A stretch of 10,633 bases of DNA. Source: Methanolinea sp. UBA473. GTDB taxonomy: Archaea > Halobacteriota > Methanomicrobia > Methanomicrobiales > Methanospirillaceae. Position 1 is the stretch's first letter. Each line of letters begins with the position of its first letter. The DNA is taken from positions 1-10,633 of the forward strand of contig DAEV01000092.1 of NCBI GenBank assembly GCA_002509495.1, read 5' to 3'. Below, piece by piece: positions 1 through 5,588 of this stretch. The notes beneath the pieces were generated by a model. It was not told where the DNA came from. It saw nothing but the letters and a program-made list of their open reading frames with translations, and did no database searches. The position numbers were made by a program, and so were the translations under genes.

Positions 1-240
1 GAAATACTTTCGGGACTGTACAAATTCCGGGGTGGCCTCGTCCCCCGGCCCGATCGACGCGAAGAGATCGCCATCGATATCGGAGGCAACTGCGCTGGAC
101 ACGGATTTCAACTCGTTCCTGACCGCTTCCTGCATCGCATCCCTTGTCTGGAACGAGAGAAAGGTAATCGCAGATAGGGAAAGGATGAGGAGGATGAATA
201 CCAGTACGAGGGTCTTCCAGTCAGGAGAGCGAAGATCCAT
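1..240 (-). CDS. N-terminal part of a membrane-anchored sensor protein (runs off left edge)
   Basis: An open frame of 80 codons reads leftwards from an ATG at 240 to the window edge without a stop. The first 10 residues are short and polar (MDLRSPDWKT), then residues 11-29 form one hydrophobic helix (LVLVFILLILSLSAITFLS), which fits an uncleaved N-terminal anchor. An amphipathic stretch follows (RDAMQEAVRNELKSVSSAVASDIDGDLF), as at the start of the extracytoplasmic sensing domain of many methanogen sensor kinases. The motif around residues 56-68, Asp-Gly-Asp followed by a Gly-Pro-Gly-Asp-Glu, resembles those domains from memory. A GAGGT ribosome site lies 6 nt before the ATG, supporting the start. 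The C-terminal domains (HAMP, PAS, kinase) cannot be seen, so whether it is a kinase, a chemoreceptor or a cyclase-type sensor stays open. Confidence 0.7.
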   Translation of the reverse strand, partial: MDLRSPDWKTLVLVFILLILSLSAITFLSFQTRDAMQEAVRNELKSVSSAVASDIDGDLFASIGPGDEATPEFVQSRKYF

Positions 241-246
241 CGGTAT

Positions 247-267
247 ACCTCAGTGCGGGAGAATAAA
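247..267 (-). promoter_or_regulatory. Promoter and ribosome site of the left-edge sensor
   Basis: On the minus strand TTTATT (267-262) is a TATA-box candidate centred about 24 bp from the ATG at 240, and GAGGT (251-247) is a Shine-Dalgarno match 6 nt from the ATG. If this TATA box were used, the mRNA would start at or just before the ATG and lose the ribosome site. The two signals therefore do not fit each other well, and the real promoter may lie further upstream. Confidence 0.35.
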
Positions 268-326
268 TCAATACCGCCGTTCTGCGATATCGTCGAAAAG
301 GCACCTCCGGGGACCTCGCGGCGGGC

Positions 327-353
327 ACCTCTCCACCGGGGCCGGGGAGAGGT
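327..353. repeat. GC-rich inverted repeat (hairpin) in intergenic DNA
   Basis: ACCTCTCC at 327-334 is exactly complementary to GGAGAGGT at 346-353, an 8-bp stem. After a bulged A at 335, CCG at 336-338 can pair with CGG at 343-345. It lies between the flavodoxin stop and the start of the left-edge sensor. No T-run follows on either side, so it is not a textbook terminator. It could be an RNA structure at the 3' end of the ArsR-flavodoxin transcript, or an operator for the sensor. Confidence 0.4.
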
Positions 354-387
354 TCATCCTGTTGTCCGTGCCCGACGACGAGTAGGG

Positions 388-417
388 AGATAGAAGAATC
401 AGATCCGGGTATCCCGG
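388..417 (-). terminator. Possible terminator of the ArsR-flavodoxin operon
   Basis: Just past the flavodoxin stop, a small hairpin (CCGGG, 3-nt loop, CCCGG; 405-417) is followed on the minus strand by a pyrimidine-rich stretch, ATCTGATTCTTCTATCTCC. Archaeal termination depends mainly on T-rich tracts, and this one is interrupted by other bases, so support is modest. Confidence 0.25.
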
Positions 418-427
418 GTGGACGCGT

Positions 428-913
428 CTACCCTGTATTTCCGGCGCTCTTAATGATCGACGCCAGATCTTCGACCTTTTTCGGATCCCCGGCATCGTTT
501 TTGACGAAGATCTTCTCTCCTACGACCCGTACTCCCTTTGCAGAGAGGGTCTCTTTCAGGACGGTAACGGTCTCTCCGGGCTTGCCCCCGCAGGTCACAA
601 AGATCACGGCGGATTTTCCCTCGCACCCTTTGAGTGCTGCAATTGCGCCATTGGTGACCGGTGTCGCTTTCCATGCCCAGACGGGCGTGCCGATCACGAT
701 CAGGTCGTACGACGAGACATCGATCGAATCCGGGTACACCGGATCGGCCTCCCTGTTCATCGCCTTCCGGCACCCGAGGGTATAGGCGGTGAGCGTATTG
801 TAGTCCTTCCGGGGCTTCACCTCAAGGAGATCCCCTCCGCAGGAAGCTTTCAGTCTCTCTGCGATGCCCCGGGTGATACCGGAATAGGAATGATAAATAA
901 TACAGATCTTCAT
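428..913 (-). CDS. Flavodoxin family protein
   Basis: The product is 161 aa, the usual length of a short-chain flavodoxin: a soluble cytoplasmic electron carrier that binds FMN. MKICIIYHSYSGITRGIAE opens with the beta-1 strand and the FMN-phosphate loop (S9-Y-S-G-I-T14, like the family's T/S-x-T/S-G-x-T). Residues 70-85 (DLIVIGTPVWAWKATP) form the 50s-loop equivalent, with W79 and W81 placed to stack on the flavin. Residues 103-114 (VIFVTCGGKPGE) form the third FMN loop. The frame is open further upstream to an ATG at 1006, but that would overlap the preceding regulator. The ATG at 913 has a GGAGGG ribosome site about 8 nt away and begins exactly at the domain, so I chose it. It lies 25 nt downstream of the ArsR-type gene and is probably co-transcribed and controlled by it. 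In methanogens such flavodoxins can replace ferredoxin or serve in oxidative or iron stress; the partner here is unknown. Confidence 0.9.
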   Translation of the reverse strand: MKICIIYHSYSGITRGIAERLKASCGGDLLEVKPRKDYNTLTAYTLGCRKAMNREADPVYPDSIDVSSYDLIVIGTPVWAWKATPVTNGAIAALKGCEGKSAVIFVTCGGKPGETVTVLKETLSAKGVRVVGEKIFVKNDAGDPKKVEDLASIIKSAGNTG

Positions 914-938
914 GCAGTAACCCTCCCGGGGTTCCCTA

Positions 939-1349
939 TCATGGAATTCCCCCGCGGTCCCCACCGGAACCGTGCCGTTGGGACAGCCCGCCCGGTTCGG
1001 AGTCAATTCCCGGGATCATGTCCTTTGCGCATCGATCCATGATACACCTGTAGAGAAAGTCGGCATGCACCTGGTACTCCAGCATTCTCTCGCGGTTGAA
1101 GCGTAACTGCACACGGAACCCCTTCTTCCGGGACTCCACGAGCCGGACCCCTTTTAAGACCTTGAGGTGCTGGGTGACGGCCGGCTGGGTGATCCCGAGG
1201 AGGTTGGCAAGGTCGCTCACGCCAAGGACTCCCGTGGAATCCGTGGCCAGGAAATTGATGATCTTCAGGCGGTTGACATCCGCGAGGGCTTTGTAGATTG
1301 CAGCCATCTCTTCGAGGATTGCCTGGGCGGCGCAGGTGTCCGTTGGCAT
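939..1349 (-). CDS. ArsR-type winged-helix transcriptional regulator
   Basis: The product is 136 aa with a winged helix-turn-helix at residues 14-85: ALADVNRLKIINFLA (helix 2), VSDLANLLGI (helix 3), TQPAVTQHLKVLKGV (recognition helix 4), and a wing at 70-84 (LVESRKKGFRVQLRF). This is the ArsR/SmtB layout, and such proteins usually act as dimeric repressors of their own operon. The classical metal-site CxC in the recognition helix is absent. Cysteines are C6 near the N-terminus and C102 and C107 in the last helix (YRCIMDRC), which could bind a metal or respond to thiol oxidation; this is inference. Residues 112-136 are a Gly/Ser/Arg-rich tail without visible structure. No ribosome site precedes the ATG, but a TATA-like element about 20 bp upstream suggests a leaderless mRNA. 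The flavodoxin follows after 25 nt, so control of that gene is the obvious role. Confidence 0.88.
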   Translation of the reverse strand: MPTDTCAAQAILEEMAAIYKALADVNRLKIINFLATDSTGVLGVSDLANLLGITQPAVTQHLKVLKGVRLVESRKKGFRVQLRFNRERMLEYQVHADFLYRCIMDRCAKDMIPGIDSEPGGLSQRHGSGGDRGGIP

Positions 1350-1352
1350 TGT

Positions 1353-1372
1353 TTATAAGTGTATTATTATAA
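1353..1372 (-). promoter_or_regulatory. TATA box and dyad operator candidate of the ArsR-flavodoxin operon
   Basis: On the minus strand TTATAATAATACACTTATAA ends 3 nt before the ATG at 1349. It has perfect 6-bp outer arms (TTATAA/TTATAA) around an 8-bp spacer, and the upstream arm is part of the TATA-like element ACTTTATAAT. A regulator bound to the dyad would cover the TATA box and the likely start point. ArsR proteins typically bind AT-rich imperfect dyads at their own promoters, so this is the first candidate for autoregulation. Confidence 0.5.
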
Positions 1373-1524
1373 AGTAATTAATGTATCCTGCCCTGCCGGA
1401 AAAGGATCGAGGAATCCTGAATGCGGAGTGTCTCCGTTGTCCAATGATTCATTTCCAAAAAGAGTGGAGAGGGAAATCTCCTCCCGCCTCTGTTCTTGCC
1501 GCGGAAGAACAACGTGAAAACTTA

Positions 1525-1532
1525 TTTATAAT
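1525..1532 (+). promoter_or_regulatory. TATA box upstream of the HEAT-repeat gene
   Basis: TTTATAAT lies in an AT-rich island. Transcription from an archaeal promoter would start about 25 bp from its centre, at roughly 1553-1555. That coincides with an ATG at 1554 and leaves about 128 nt before the HEAT-repeat start at 1682. Confidence 0.5.
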
Positions 1533-1553
1533 CCAGATGAGATTGAGATAGTA

Positions 1554-1640
1554 ATGTACCAGTCCAATCTACTTCAAACGACTCTGGCAGGACGGGTACG
1601 TGCCGTACTTGGTAAGCGGCAGCCGCTTTTCGTATTCTAA
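1554..1640 (+). CDS. Possible leaderless 28-aa small protein or leader peptide
   Basis: An ATG at 1554 opens a 28-codon frame ending in TAA at 1638-1640. The peptide begins MYQSNLLQTTLAGRVRAV and ends in KRQPLFVF, with a basic centre and a hydrophobic end. The only positive evidence is position: the ATG falls where a transcript from the TATA box at 1525-1532 should begin, as in archaeal leaderless genes. It precedes the HEAT-repeat gene by 41 nt and is in another frame. I do not recognise the peptide, and a frame of this length can arise by chance, so I hold the call weakly. Confidence 0.25.
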   Translation: MYQSNLLQTTLAGRVRAVLGKRQPLFVF

Positions 1641-1681
1641 TTCGTTCGGTGACACACCCTCGTCGTGGGTGGTGACCGGGT

Positions 1682-2158
1682 ATGGATTCTGATGATGATT
1701 CTGGTGATTTCATGGTGATGAGCGTGGATGGGTCTGGAGGCCAGTGGTTCAGTTCGCTGTTGAGGACGGGGAGGATTTACCGCCTCATCGATACTGCACT
1801 GGAACAGGGAAACAGGGAAGAGAGGATTTCGGCAATTATCCAGCTGGGCAGGAGCGGGGACCCGAGAGCGGTGCGCCCGCTGGTGGACTGCTGCGGCGAG
1901 GAGGATATCGCGATACGGAAATCTGCAATCGATGCGTTGGGGGAGATCGGGAGCGGTCGTGCGGTCGACGTCCTCGTCGAGCGCCTTGACGATCCGGAAG
2001 AGGACCGGGGTATCCGTATCAGCGCCGCATCGGCACTCGCCTCAATCAGGAGCGACCGTGCAGTCTCCGAGTTGAAGGTGCGTGGTTCAGATTTGGATAT
2101 GGATCCGGCGCTGCATTCCGCAATCGCGGATGCGCTGGACAGAATGGCAGTGAGGTGA
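1682..2158 (+). CDS. HEAT-repeat protein
   Basis: The product is 158 aa. Residues 1-30 are acidic and Gly/Ser-rich (MDSDDDSGDF). The rest is a short alpha solenoid of HEAT/PBS-lyase-like repeats: about 46-75 (ERISAIIQLGRSGDPRAVRP), 76-107 (AIRKSAIDALGEIGSGRAVD), 109-138 (GIRISAASALASIRSDRAVS) and a partial last one at 142-156. The Asp/Ser-Pro-x-Ala-Val and A-x-x-A-L-x-x-I-G spacing is typical. Such solenoids are protein-binding scaffolds; a subset act on phycobilin-type cofactors, but nothing here points to that. GGTGA, the core of the archaeal Shine-Dalgarno sequence, lies 6 nt before the ATG at 1682, and an in-frame TGA at 1673 excludes an earlier start. The lipoprotein gene follows after 43 nt on the same strand. 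No cellular role can be assigned. Confidence 0.82.
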   Translation: MDSDDDSGDFMVMSVDGSGGQWFSSLLRTGRIYRLIDTALEQGNREERISAIIQLGRSGDPRAVRPLVDCCGEEDIAIRKSAIDALGEIGSGRAVDVLVERLDDPEEDRGIRISAASALASIRSDRAVSELKVRGSDLDMDPALHSAIADALDRMAVR

Positions 2159-2201
2159 ACTGTCTGCTCGTGAACGCATATACCTGTACTGCAACCGCGG
2201 G

Positions 2202-2963
2202 ATGGTTCGACCTGTGAGATCACCGGTCGTTTTCCTGTTCCTGTTGTGTCTTTTCGCGATACTGGTCGCTGCATGCGCCAGTGATCCGGCGGTTCCGCCA
2301 GGATCTAGCACTTCACCGGCGGATACTGCGAGTCCCACGAGACCAGCCCCGCCCCCGGGCACGGAACGCAATACCCCCCTGCCTGCGGCCGTTCCTGAAA
2401 CAAAGGCTCCGGAAACGATGGCGACCGTCCAGGAACCTCCCGGGTCCGGGAGTTCCGGGCAGCGCCCCATTGCAGAGTTTTTCGCGGATCCCACGTCGGG
2501 GAAGGTCCCTCTCGAGGTCAGATTCACAGATCGGTCGACCGGGTCTCCGGAAGGGTGGTTCTGGGACTTCGGTGACGGGACATCCTCTCTTATGGAGAAC
2601 CCTGTGCATGTCTATTCCAGTCCCGGGACATTCACGGTACGGTTGAATGCCTCGAACCGGTGGGGCAGCAGTACCGAATCAAAGTTCTATTCTATCACTG
2701 TCCACCCGGCGGCCCAACAACCGACTGCCCTGTTTACTGCAAATCGCCCCTCACCCGGACAGCCCTACACCGTCCAGTTTTTCGACCGGTCGACCGGGCC
2801 CCCCTCGAGCTGGTCCTGGAATTTTGGCGATGGCGGAACATCGGACCAACAGAATCCTTTCCATACCTACCCTGGACCGGGGACCTTTACCGTGACGCTC
2901 GAGGTTGCCAACAGTGCCGGAAACGGTGAAACGACAGGATGGGTCACGCTCGGGTCCTCCTGA
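2202..2963 (+). CDS. Secreted lipoprotein with two PKD domains
   Basis: The product is 253 aa. Residues 1-24 form a signal peptide (MVRPVRSP, then the hydrophobic VVFLFLLCLFAILVAA) ending in a lipobox V22-A-A-C25, so the mature protein should be lipid-anchored at C25 on the outer face of the membrane. Residues 26-87 are a Pro/Ser/Thr/Ala-rich linker, often glycosylated in archaeal surface proteins. Two PKD domains follow, about 88-165 and 170-250, each with the W-x-F/W-x-F-G-D-G core (WFWDFGDG and WSWNFGDG), the N-P-x-H-x-Y motif and P-G-T-F-T-V. PKD domains are extracellular beta sandwiches that mediate adhesion or space out surface modules; no catalytic module is attached. There is no good ribosome site. 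A CATATA at 2177-2182 could give a near-leaderless mRNA, or the gene may be transcribed with the HEAT gene 43 nt upstream. Confidence 0.88.
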   Translation: MVRPVRSPVVFLFLLCLFAILVAACASDPAVPPGSSTSPADTASPTRPAPPPGTERNTPLPAAVPETKAPETMATVQEPPGSGSSGQRPIAEFFADPTSGKVPLEVRFTDRSTGSPEGWFWDFGDGTSSLMENPVHVYSSPGTFTVRLNASNRWGSSTESKFYSITVHPAAQQPTALFTANRPSPGQPYTVQFFDRSTGPPSSWSWNFGDGGTSDQQNPFHTYPGPGTFTVTLEVANSAGNGETTGWVTLGSS

Positions 2964-2973
2964 TCGGCCCCGC

Positions 2974-2986
2974 GAAATTTTTTATC
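2974..2986 (+). promoter_or_regulatory. Promoter of the methyltransferase gene
   Basis: GAAA followed by TTTTTTATC resembles a BRE plus TATA element. Its centre near 2983 predicts a start near 3009 and a leader of about 27 nt before the ATG at 3036. The same T-run lies just past the PKD lipoprotein stop and could also end that transcript. Confidence 0.4.
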
Positions 2987-3035
2987 CGATCATTAGACCG
3001 CAAACCATCTGGCGACTCGCGATCAATAGAGAACC

Positions 3036-3782
3036 ATGAACGAAGAGTTCTTTTTTTCAATCTTCGAAGGGCTTCCCAGGCAGGGACCGGGATCCGATGC
3101 CTGCACGGCAAAGGCATTCTCGATGATCCCGGACATCCCCCTGGACGCCGAGATCCTTGACATCGGGTGCGGTTCGGGGATGCAGACTCTCGCGCTCGCT
3201 CGCCTCTGCCCGCATTGCCGGATCACGGCATCCGACATCCACCAGCCGTTCCTCGATGATGTGATGAGCAGGGCAAAGGACGCCGGTCTGGGAGAACGGA
3301 TAAGGACGGTCCGGGCATCAATGGATGACCTGCCGTTCCCGGAGGAATCGTTCGATCTCATCTGGGCCGAAGGGTCCGCGTTTGTCATGGGCTTTGCGGA
3401 GGCCCTGGCCTACTGGAAGAAGTTCCTGAATCAGGGAGGTTCCATGATGATGTCGGACTGTGTCTGGTTTTCGGATTCGCCGCACAGCGAATGCAGGGAG
3501 TTCTTCGAGAAAGAGTATCCTGCGATGAAGCCGGAAGGCGTGATACGGGAAATGATCCTGTCCGCCGGGTATCGGATCCTCGGTACATTCAGGCTTCCGG
3601 ACGCGGACTGGTGGACGCACTACTATACGCCCTTATCCCGCAGGCTTGACATGCTCGGGAAGGAACATGCAGGGAACGATGAGGGGATGTCATTGATCCT
3701 CATGATACGGACAGAACTCGGGATCCACAAGAAATACTCCAGCGATTACGGGTACACCTACTTCGTGATGAGAAAAGGATAG
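3036..3782 (+). CDS. Class I SAM-dependent methyltransferase
   Basis: The product is 248 aa with a Rossmann-fold methyltransferase core of the Methyltransf_11/25 type. Motif I is at residues 40-48 (ILDIGCGSG), the acidic residue that binds the SAM ribose is D67 (ITASDIHQPF), the 'MDDLPF' adenine-contact segment is at 96-101, and motif II/post-II is at 106-116 (FDLIWAEGSAF). These show SAM binding. Residues 117-248 form the substrate half, with a Trp/Tyr-rich stretch (DWWTHYYTPL, 191-200) and a beta-strand end (YGYTYFVMRKG). The substrate cannot be read from the sequence; a small molecule is more likely than DNA because no target-recognition domain is present. The ATG at 3036 has only a weak purine stretch (AGAGA) before it but opens right before the conserved start. 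It appears to be a single-gene unit with its own promoter and a T-run past its stop. Confidence 0.88.
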   Translation: MNEEFFFSIFEGLPRQGPGSDACTAKAFSMIPDIPLDAEILDIGCGSGMQTLALARLCPHCRITASDIHQPFLDDVMSRAKDAGLGERIRTVRASMDDLPFPEESFDLIWAEGSAFVMGFAEALAYWKKFLNQGGSMMMSDCVWFSDSPHSECREFFEKEYPAMKPEGVIREMILSAGYRILGTFRLPDADWWTHYYTPLSRRLDMLGKEHAGNDEGMSLILMIRTELGIHKKYSSDYGYTYFVMRKG

Positions 3783-3830
3783 AACCATTCTTATTCTGGA
3801 AAAGGCCGTATAAAGTGACCTCTTCCATCG

Positions 3831-3842
3831 TTGTGTTTTTTG
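3831..3842 (+). terminator. T-run terminator candidate after the methyltransferase
   Basis: A TTGTGTTTTTTG stretch with six consecutive T lies about 50 nt past the methyltransferase stop. Archaeal polymerase terminates at such T-runs without needing a hairpin. Confidence 0.35.
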
Positions 3843-3850
3843 TTCGGGGA

Positions 3851-3868
3851 CCCGCGGCGATTCGCGGG
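3851..3868. repeat. Short perfect inverted repeat upstream of the AbrB-type gene
   Basis: CCCGCG (3851-3856) and CGCGGG (3863-3868) are perfect arms around a 6-nt spacer GCGATT. The repeat lies between the T-run past the methyltransferase and the AbrB promoter. It would be within the 5' leader if transcription began from the upstream TATAAA at 3810-3815. It may be an operator, an RNA hairpin or chance. Confidence 0.3.
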
Positions 3869-3903
3869 CATTCCATTCTTTCGGAGCCAGCGCCACGCAA
3901 AGA

Positions 3904-3912
3904 ATTAAATAT
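3904..3912 (+). promoter_or_regulatory. TATA box of the AbrB-aldo/keto reductase operon
   Basis: ATTAAATAT sits in a roughly 60-bp A-rich island inside GC-rich DNA. A start about 26 bp from its centre lands at 3934-3938, on the ATG at 3938, which suggests leaderless transcription and argues against the in-frame ATG at 3911 lying inside the box. Confidence 0.45.
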
Positions 3913-3937
3913 GAATAATCGTACAAAACAAAATAGT

Positions 3938-4204
3938 ATGAAAAGTATGAAAAATGGCCGGGCTGGTTCGCTGGTCGCTCCAAGGGATGGGAAGACGAAC
4001 CATATCTTCGGCACTGTGAAAGTGGGGGAGAGGGGGCAGGTGGTCATTCCAAAAGAAGCGCGGGAAATCTTCGATATCCGGCCAGGGGACATGCTGTTCG
4101 TCCTCGGGGACGAAGAGCGGGGGATCGCCCTGATCAAGGCGGAAATCCTGCAGGAATTTGCAGAGAAGATCCTGGAAAAGAGCGGAAAGGACAGAGGGCA
4201 GTAA
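3938..4204 (+). CDS. AbrB/MazE/SpoVT-type DNA-binding regulator
   Basis: The product is 88 aa from the ATG at 3938. In-frame ATGs at 3911 and 3947 are alternatives; I prefer 3938 because the TATA-like element at 3904-3912 would give an mRNA starting there and no ribosome site serves 3911. Residues about 24-66 form a swapped-hairpin AbrB domain: FGTVKVGERGQVVIPKEARE, IFDIRPGDMLFVLG. The G-E-R-G-Q-V-V-I-P-K-x-A-R signature is characteristic. Such proteins bind DNA as dimers or tetramers. The remainder is helical and charged (EILQEFAEKILEKSGKD). The next gene, a ferredoxin-fused aldo/keto reductase, begins 11 nt after the stop, so the two are almost certainly one operon and it probably regulates that operon. 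No toxin partner is present, so a MazE-type antitoxin role is unlikely. Confidence 0.85.
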   Translation: MKSMKNGRAGSLVAPRDGKTNHIFGTVKVGERGQVVIPKEAREIFDIRPGDMLFVLGDEERGIALIKAEILQEFAEKILEKSGKDRGQ

Positions 4205-4215
4205 AAGGTATCGCC

Positions 4216-5457
4216 ATGCTTGCCAGGAAAGTTCCGAAGACCGGCGATGAACTGTCCATCCTCGGGTTCGGCTGTATGCGGCTTGCCCAGAAACCCTCCG
4301 GGGGAGTGGACGAAGAACGGGCGATCCGGCAGATCCGGTACGCCATCGAGAATGGCGTCAACTATTTCGATACTGCCCCGATCTACCATGTCGGGAGAAG
4401 CGAACAGGTCCTCGCACGTGCGCTTGCGGACGGGTATCGCGAGAAGGTCAGGATTGCGACCAAGCTCCCCCCGTGGGCCGTCCATTCCCGCCGGGACATG
4501 GACAGGATCCTGGGCAGCCAGCTGGAAACCTTCGGGACCGATCATATCGACTACTACCTCCTCCACAGCCTCGTGAAGGAGAAGTGGGAGAACCTGCATC
4601 GGCTCGGAGTCCTCGAGTTCCTGGACGAGGCAAAAAAGGACGGAAGGATTCGGAACGCGGGATTCTCGTTCCATGGGACCCTTGCAACCTTCAAAGAGAT
4701 CGTCGATGCCTATGACTGGGAGTTCTGCCAGATCCAGTACAACTATCTCGATGAAGATCACCAGGCCGGGACCGAAGGTTTACACTACGCGGCCGCCAGG
4801 GGACTTGCCGTGATGGTGATGGAACCCCTCCGCGGGGGAAGCCTTGCCGATCCTGTCCCTCCAGAAGTGAAGGAGATATTCGAGGCGTTGCCGGCCAGGA
4901 GAAGCTCAGCCGTCTGGGGGCTCCGCTGGGTCTGGGACCACCCGGAGGTGACGGTGGTCCTGTCAGGCATGAACGAGGAGGCCCAGATCCGGGAGAATAT
5001 CCAGGCAGCCTCCGATTCCTATCCCAACGGACTCGGAGAGGATGAACGGATCGCCATTGCAAAGGTGCGCGATGTATTCCGCCGCCTCATGAAAGTCAAC
5101 TGCACGGGGTGCGGTTATTGCATGCCCTGTCCGTCCGGTGTAAACATCCCCGATTGCTTCGCCCTCTATAACAGCGTCCACCTCTTCCCCCACAAACAAA
5201 AGATTTTCAGGACGCTCTACCTCGGTCGTCTCGGGGGGATCGTCGGCGATACCGGTTATGCGGGCCTGTGCCGCCGGTGCGGGAGATGTGTGGCAATCTG
5301 TCCCCAGCATATTTCCATCCCGCAGAATCTTGAGGAGGTGTCCGCAACCATGGAGGGGAGGGGCATGTGGTTGAAAATCCGGTTGGGAAAAGCAGCCTTC
5401 TTCGTATTTCACCGGGTCCCGCAACTCCGGTCGGCGATAAAAGTGCTGACCGGGTGA
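4216..5457 (+). CDS. Aldo/keto reductase with C-terminal double [4Fe-4S] ferredoxin domain
   Basis: The product is 413 aa. Residues 1-275 are an aldo/keto reductase TIM barrel with the catalytic tetrad intact: D52 (NYFDTAP), Y57 (IYHVGRSE), K83 (RIATKLPP) and H117 (DYYLLHSL). Barrel strands such as GFSFHG (149-154) and VMVMEPLRGG (199-208) follow, then SGMNEEAQIREN at the nucleotide-binding end. Residues 285-380 hold two cluster motifs: C296-x2-C299-x2-C302-x2-C305-P, and C352-x2-C355-x2-C358-x3-C362-P. This is the COG1453-type architecture. The domains suggest electron exchange between a carbonyl substrate, NAD(P)H and a ferredoxin-like partner; the substrate is unknown. An AAGGT ribosome site precedes the ATG, 11 nt after the AbrB-type gene, so they form an operon. 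The C-terminus is basic and hydrophobic (FFVFHRVPQLRSAIKVL) and might contact a membrane or a partner, which is inference. Confidence 0.93.
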   Translation: MLARKVPKTGDELSILGFGCMRLAQKPSGGVDEERAIRQIRYAIENGVNYFDTAPIYHVGRSEQVLARALADGYREKVRIATKLPPWAVHSRRDMDRILGSQLETFGTDHIDYYLLHSLVKEKWENLHRLGVLEFLDEAKKDGRIRNAGFSFHGTLATFKEIVDAYDWEFCQIQYNYLDEDHQAGTEGLHYAAARGLAVMVMEPLRGGSLADPVPPEVKEIFEALPARRSSAVWGLRWVWDHPEVTVVLSGMNEEAQIRENIQAASDSYPNGLGEDERIAIAKVRDVFRRLMKVNCTGCGYCMPCPSGVNIPDCFALYNSVHLFPHKQKIFRTLYLGRLGGIVGDTGYAGLCRRCGRCVAICPQHISIPQNLEEVSATMEGRGMWLKIRLGKAAFFVFHRVPQLRSAIKVLTG

Positions 5458-5525
5458 CCAGGCACTTCCTGTTTTCTCATTGAATCCAGCCCCGGCTGAT
5501 GCCACAAGGGCACCAGGATATTCGC

Positions 5526-5539
5526 ATAAAAGAAAAGAA
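5526..5539 (-). terminator. T-rich terminator candidate of the DUF3795 gene
   Basis: Read on the minus strand, TTCTTTTCTTTTAT lies about 50 nt past the DUF3795 stop. Two runs of four T in a pyrimidine tract fit archaeal T-rich termination. It lies between two convergent genes. Confidence 0.35.
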
Positions 5540-5588
5540 CGTTCCTGATGCGGTGTTTCATGGAAGGGTGCATGAATCAGCCATGGAC

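Larger units (their letters stand above)
1350..1681. other. Divergent intergenic region
   Basis: This 332-bp region separates the leftward ArsR operon from the rightward HEAT-repeat gene. It holds the ArsR promoter dyad (1353-1372), a rightward TATA box (1525-1532) and a possible 28-codon ORF (1554-1640). Between about 1385 and 1515 I see no convincing gene; only short inverted repeats occur, AGGAT/ATCCT (1403-1418) and GGAGA/TCTCC (1466-1481), both small enough to be chance. Confidence 0.6.

Noticed and set aside
32..385. Plus-strand open frame of 117 codons at the left edge
   Set aside because: It overlaps the start and promoter of the minus-strand sensor, which has a signal anchor and ribosome site. 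The predicted peptide is rich in Arg and Ser without any domain.
914..1006. Upstream extension of the flavodoxin to an ATG at 1006
   Set aside because: The 31 extra residues overlap the ArsR-type coding region, look random, and precede the well-placed flavodoxin beta-1 strand that starts at the ATG at 913 behind a GGAGGG ribosome site.
1777..2527. Minus-strand open frames opposite the HEAT and PKD genes
   Set aside because: These Ser/Arg-rich or Gly-rich translations are shadows of the plus-strand genes and cross domain boundaries without any domain of their own.
2532..2799. Repeated CGGTCGACCGGG as a possible mobile or regulatory repeat
   Set aside because: Both copies encode the same D-R-S-T-G motif in the two PKD domains, so they reflect the tandem protein domain and not a DNA element.
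3700..4761. Long minus-strand open frame of 353 codons
   Set aside because: It lies antisense across the methyltransferase end, the AbrB-type gene and the reductase start, all with clear motifs. Its translation shows no recognisable domain and crosses the AT-rich promoter island. It is a by-product of GC-rich codon use.
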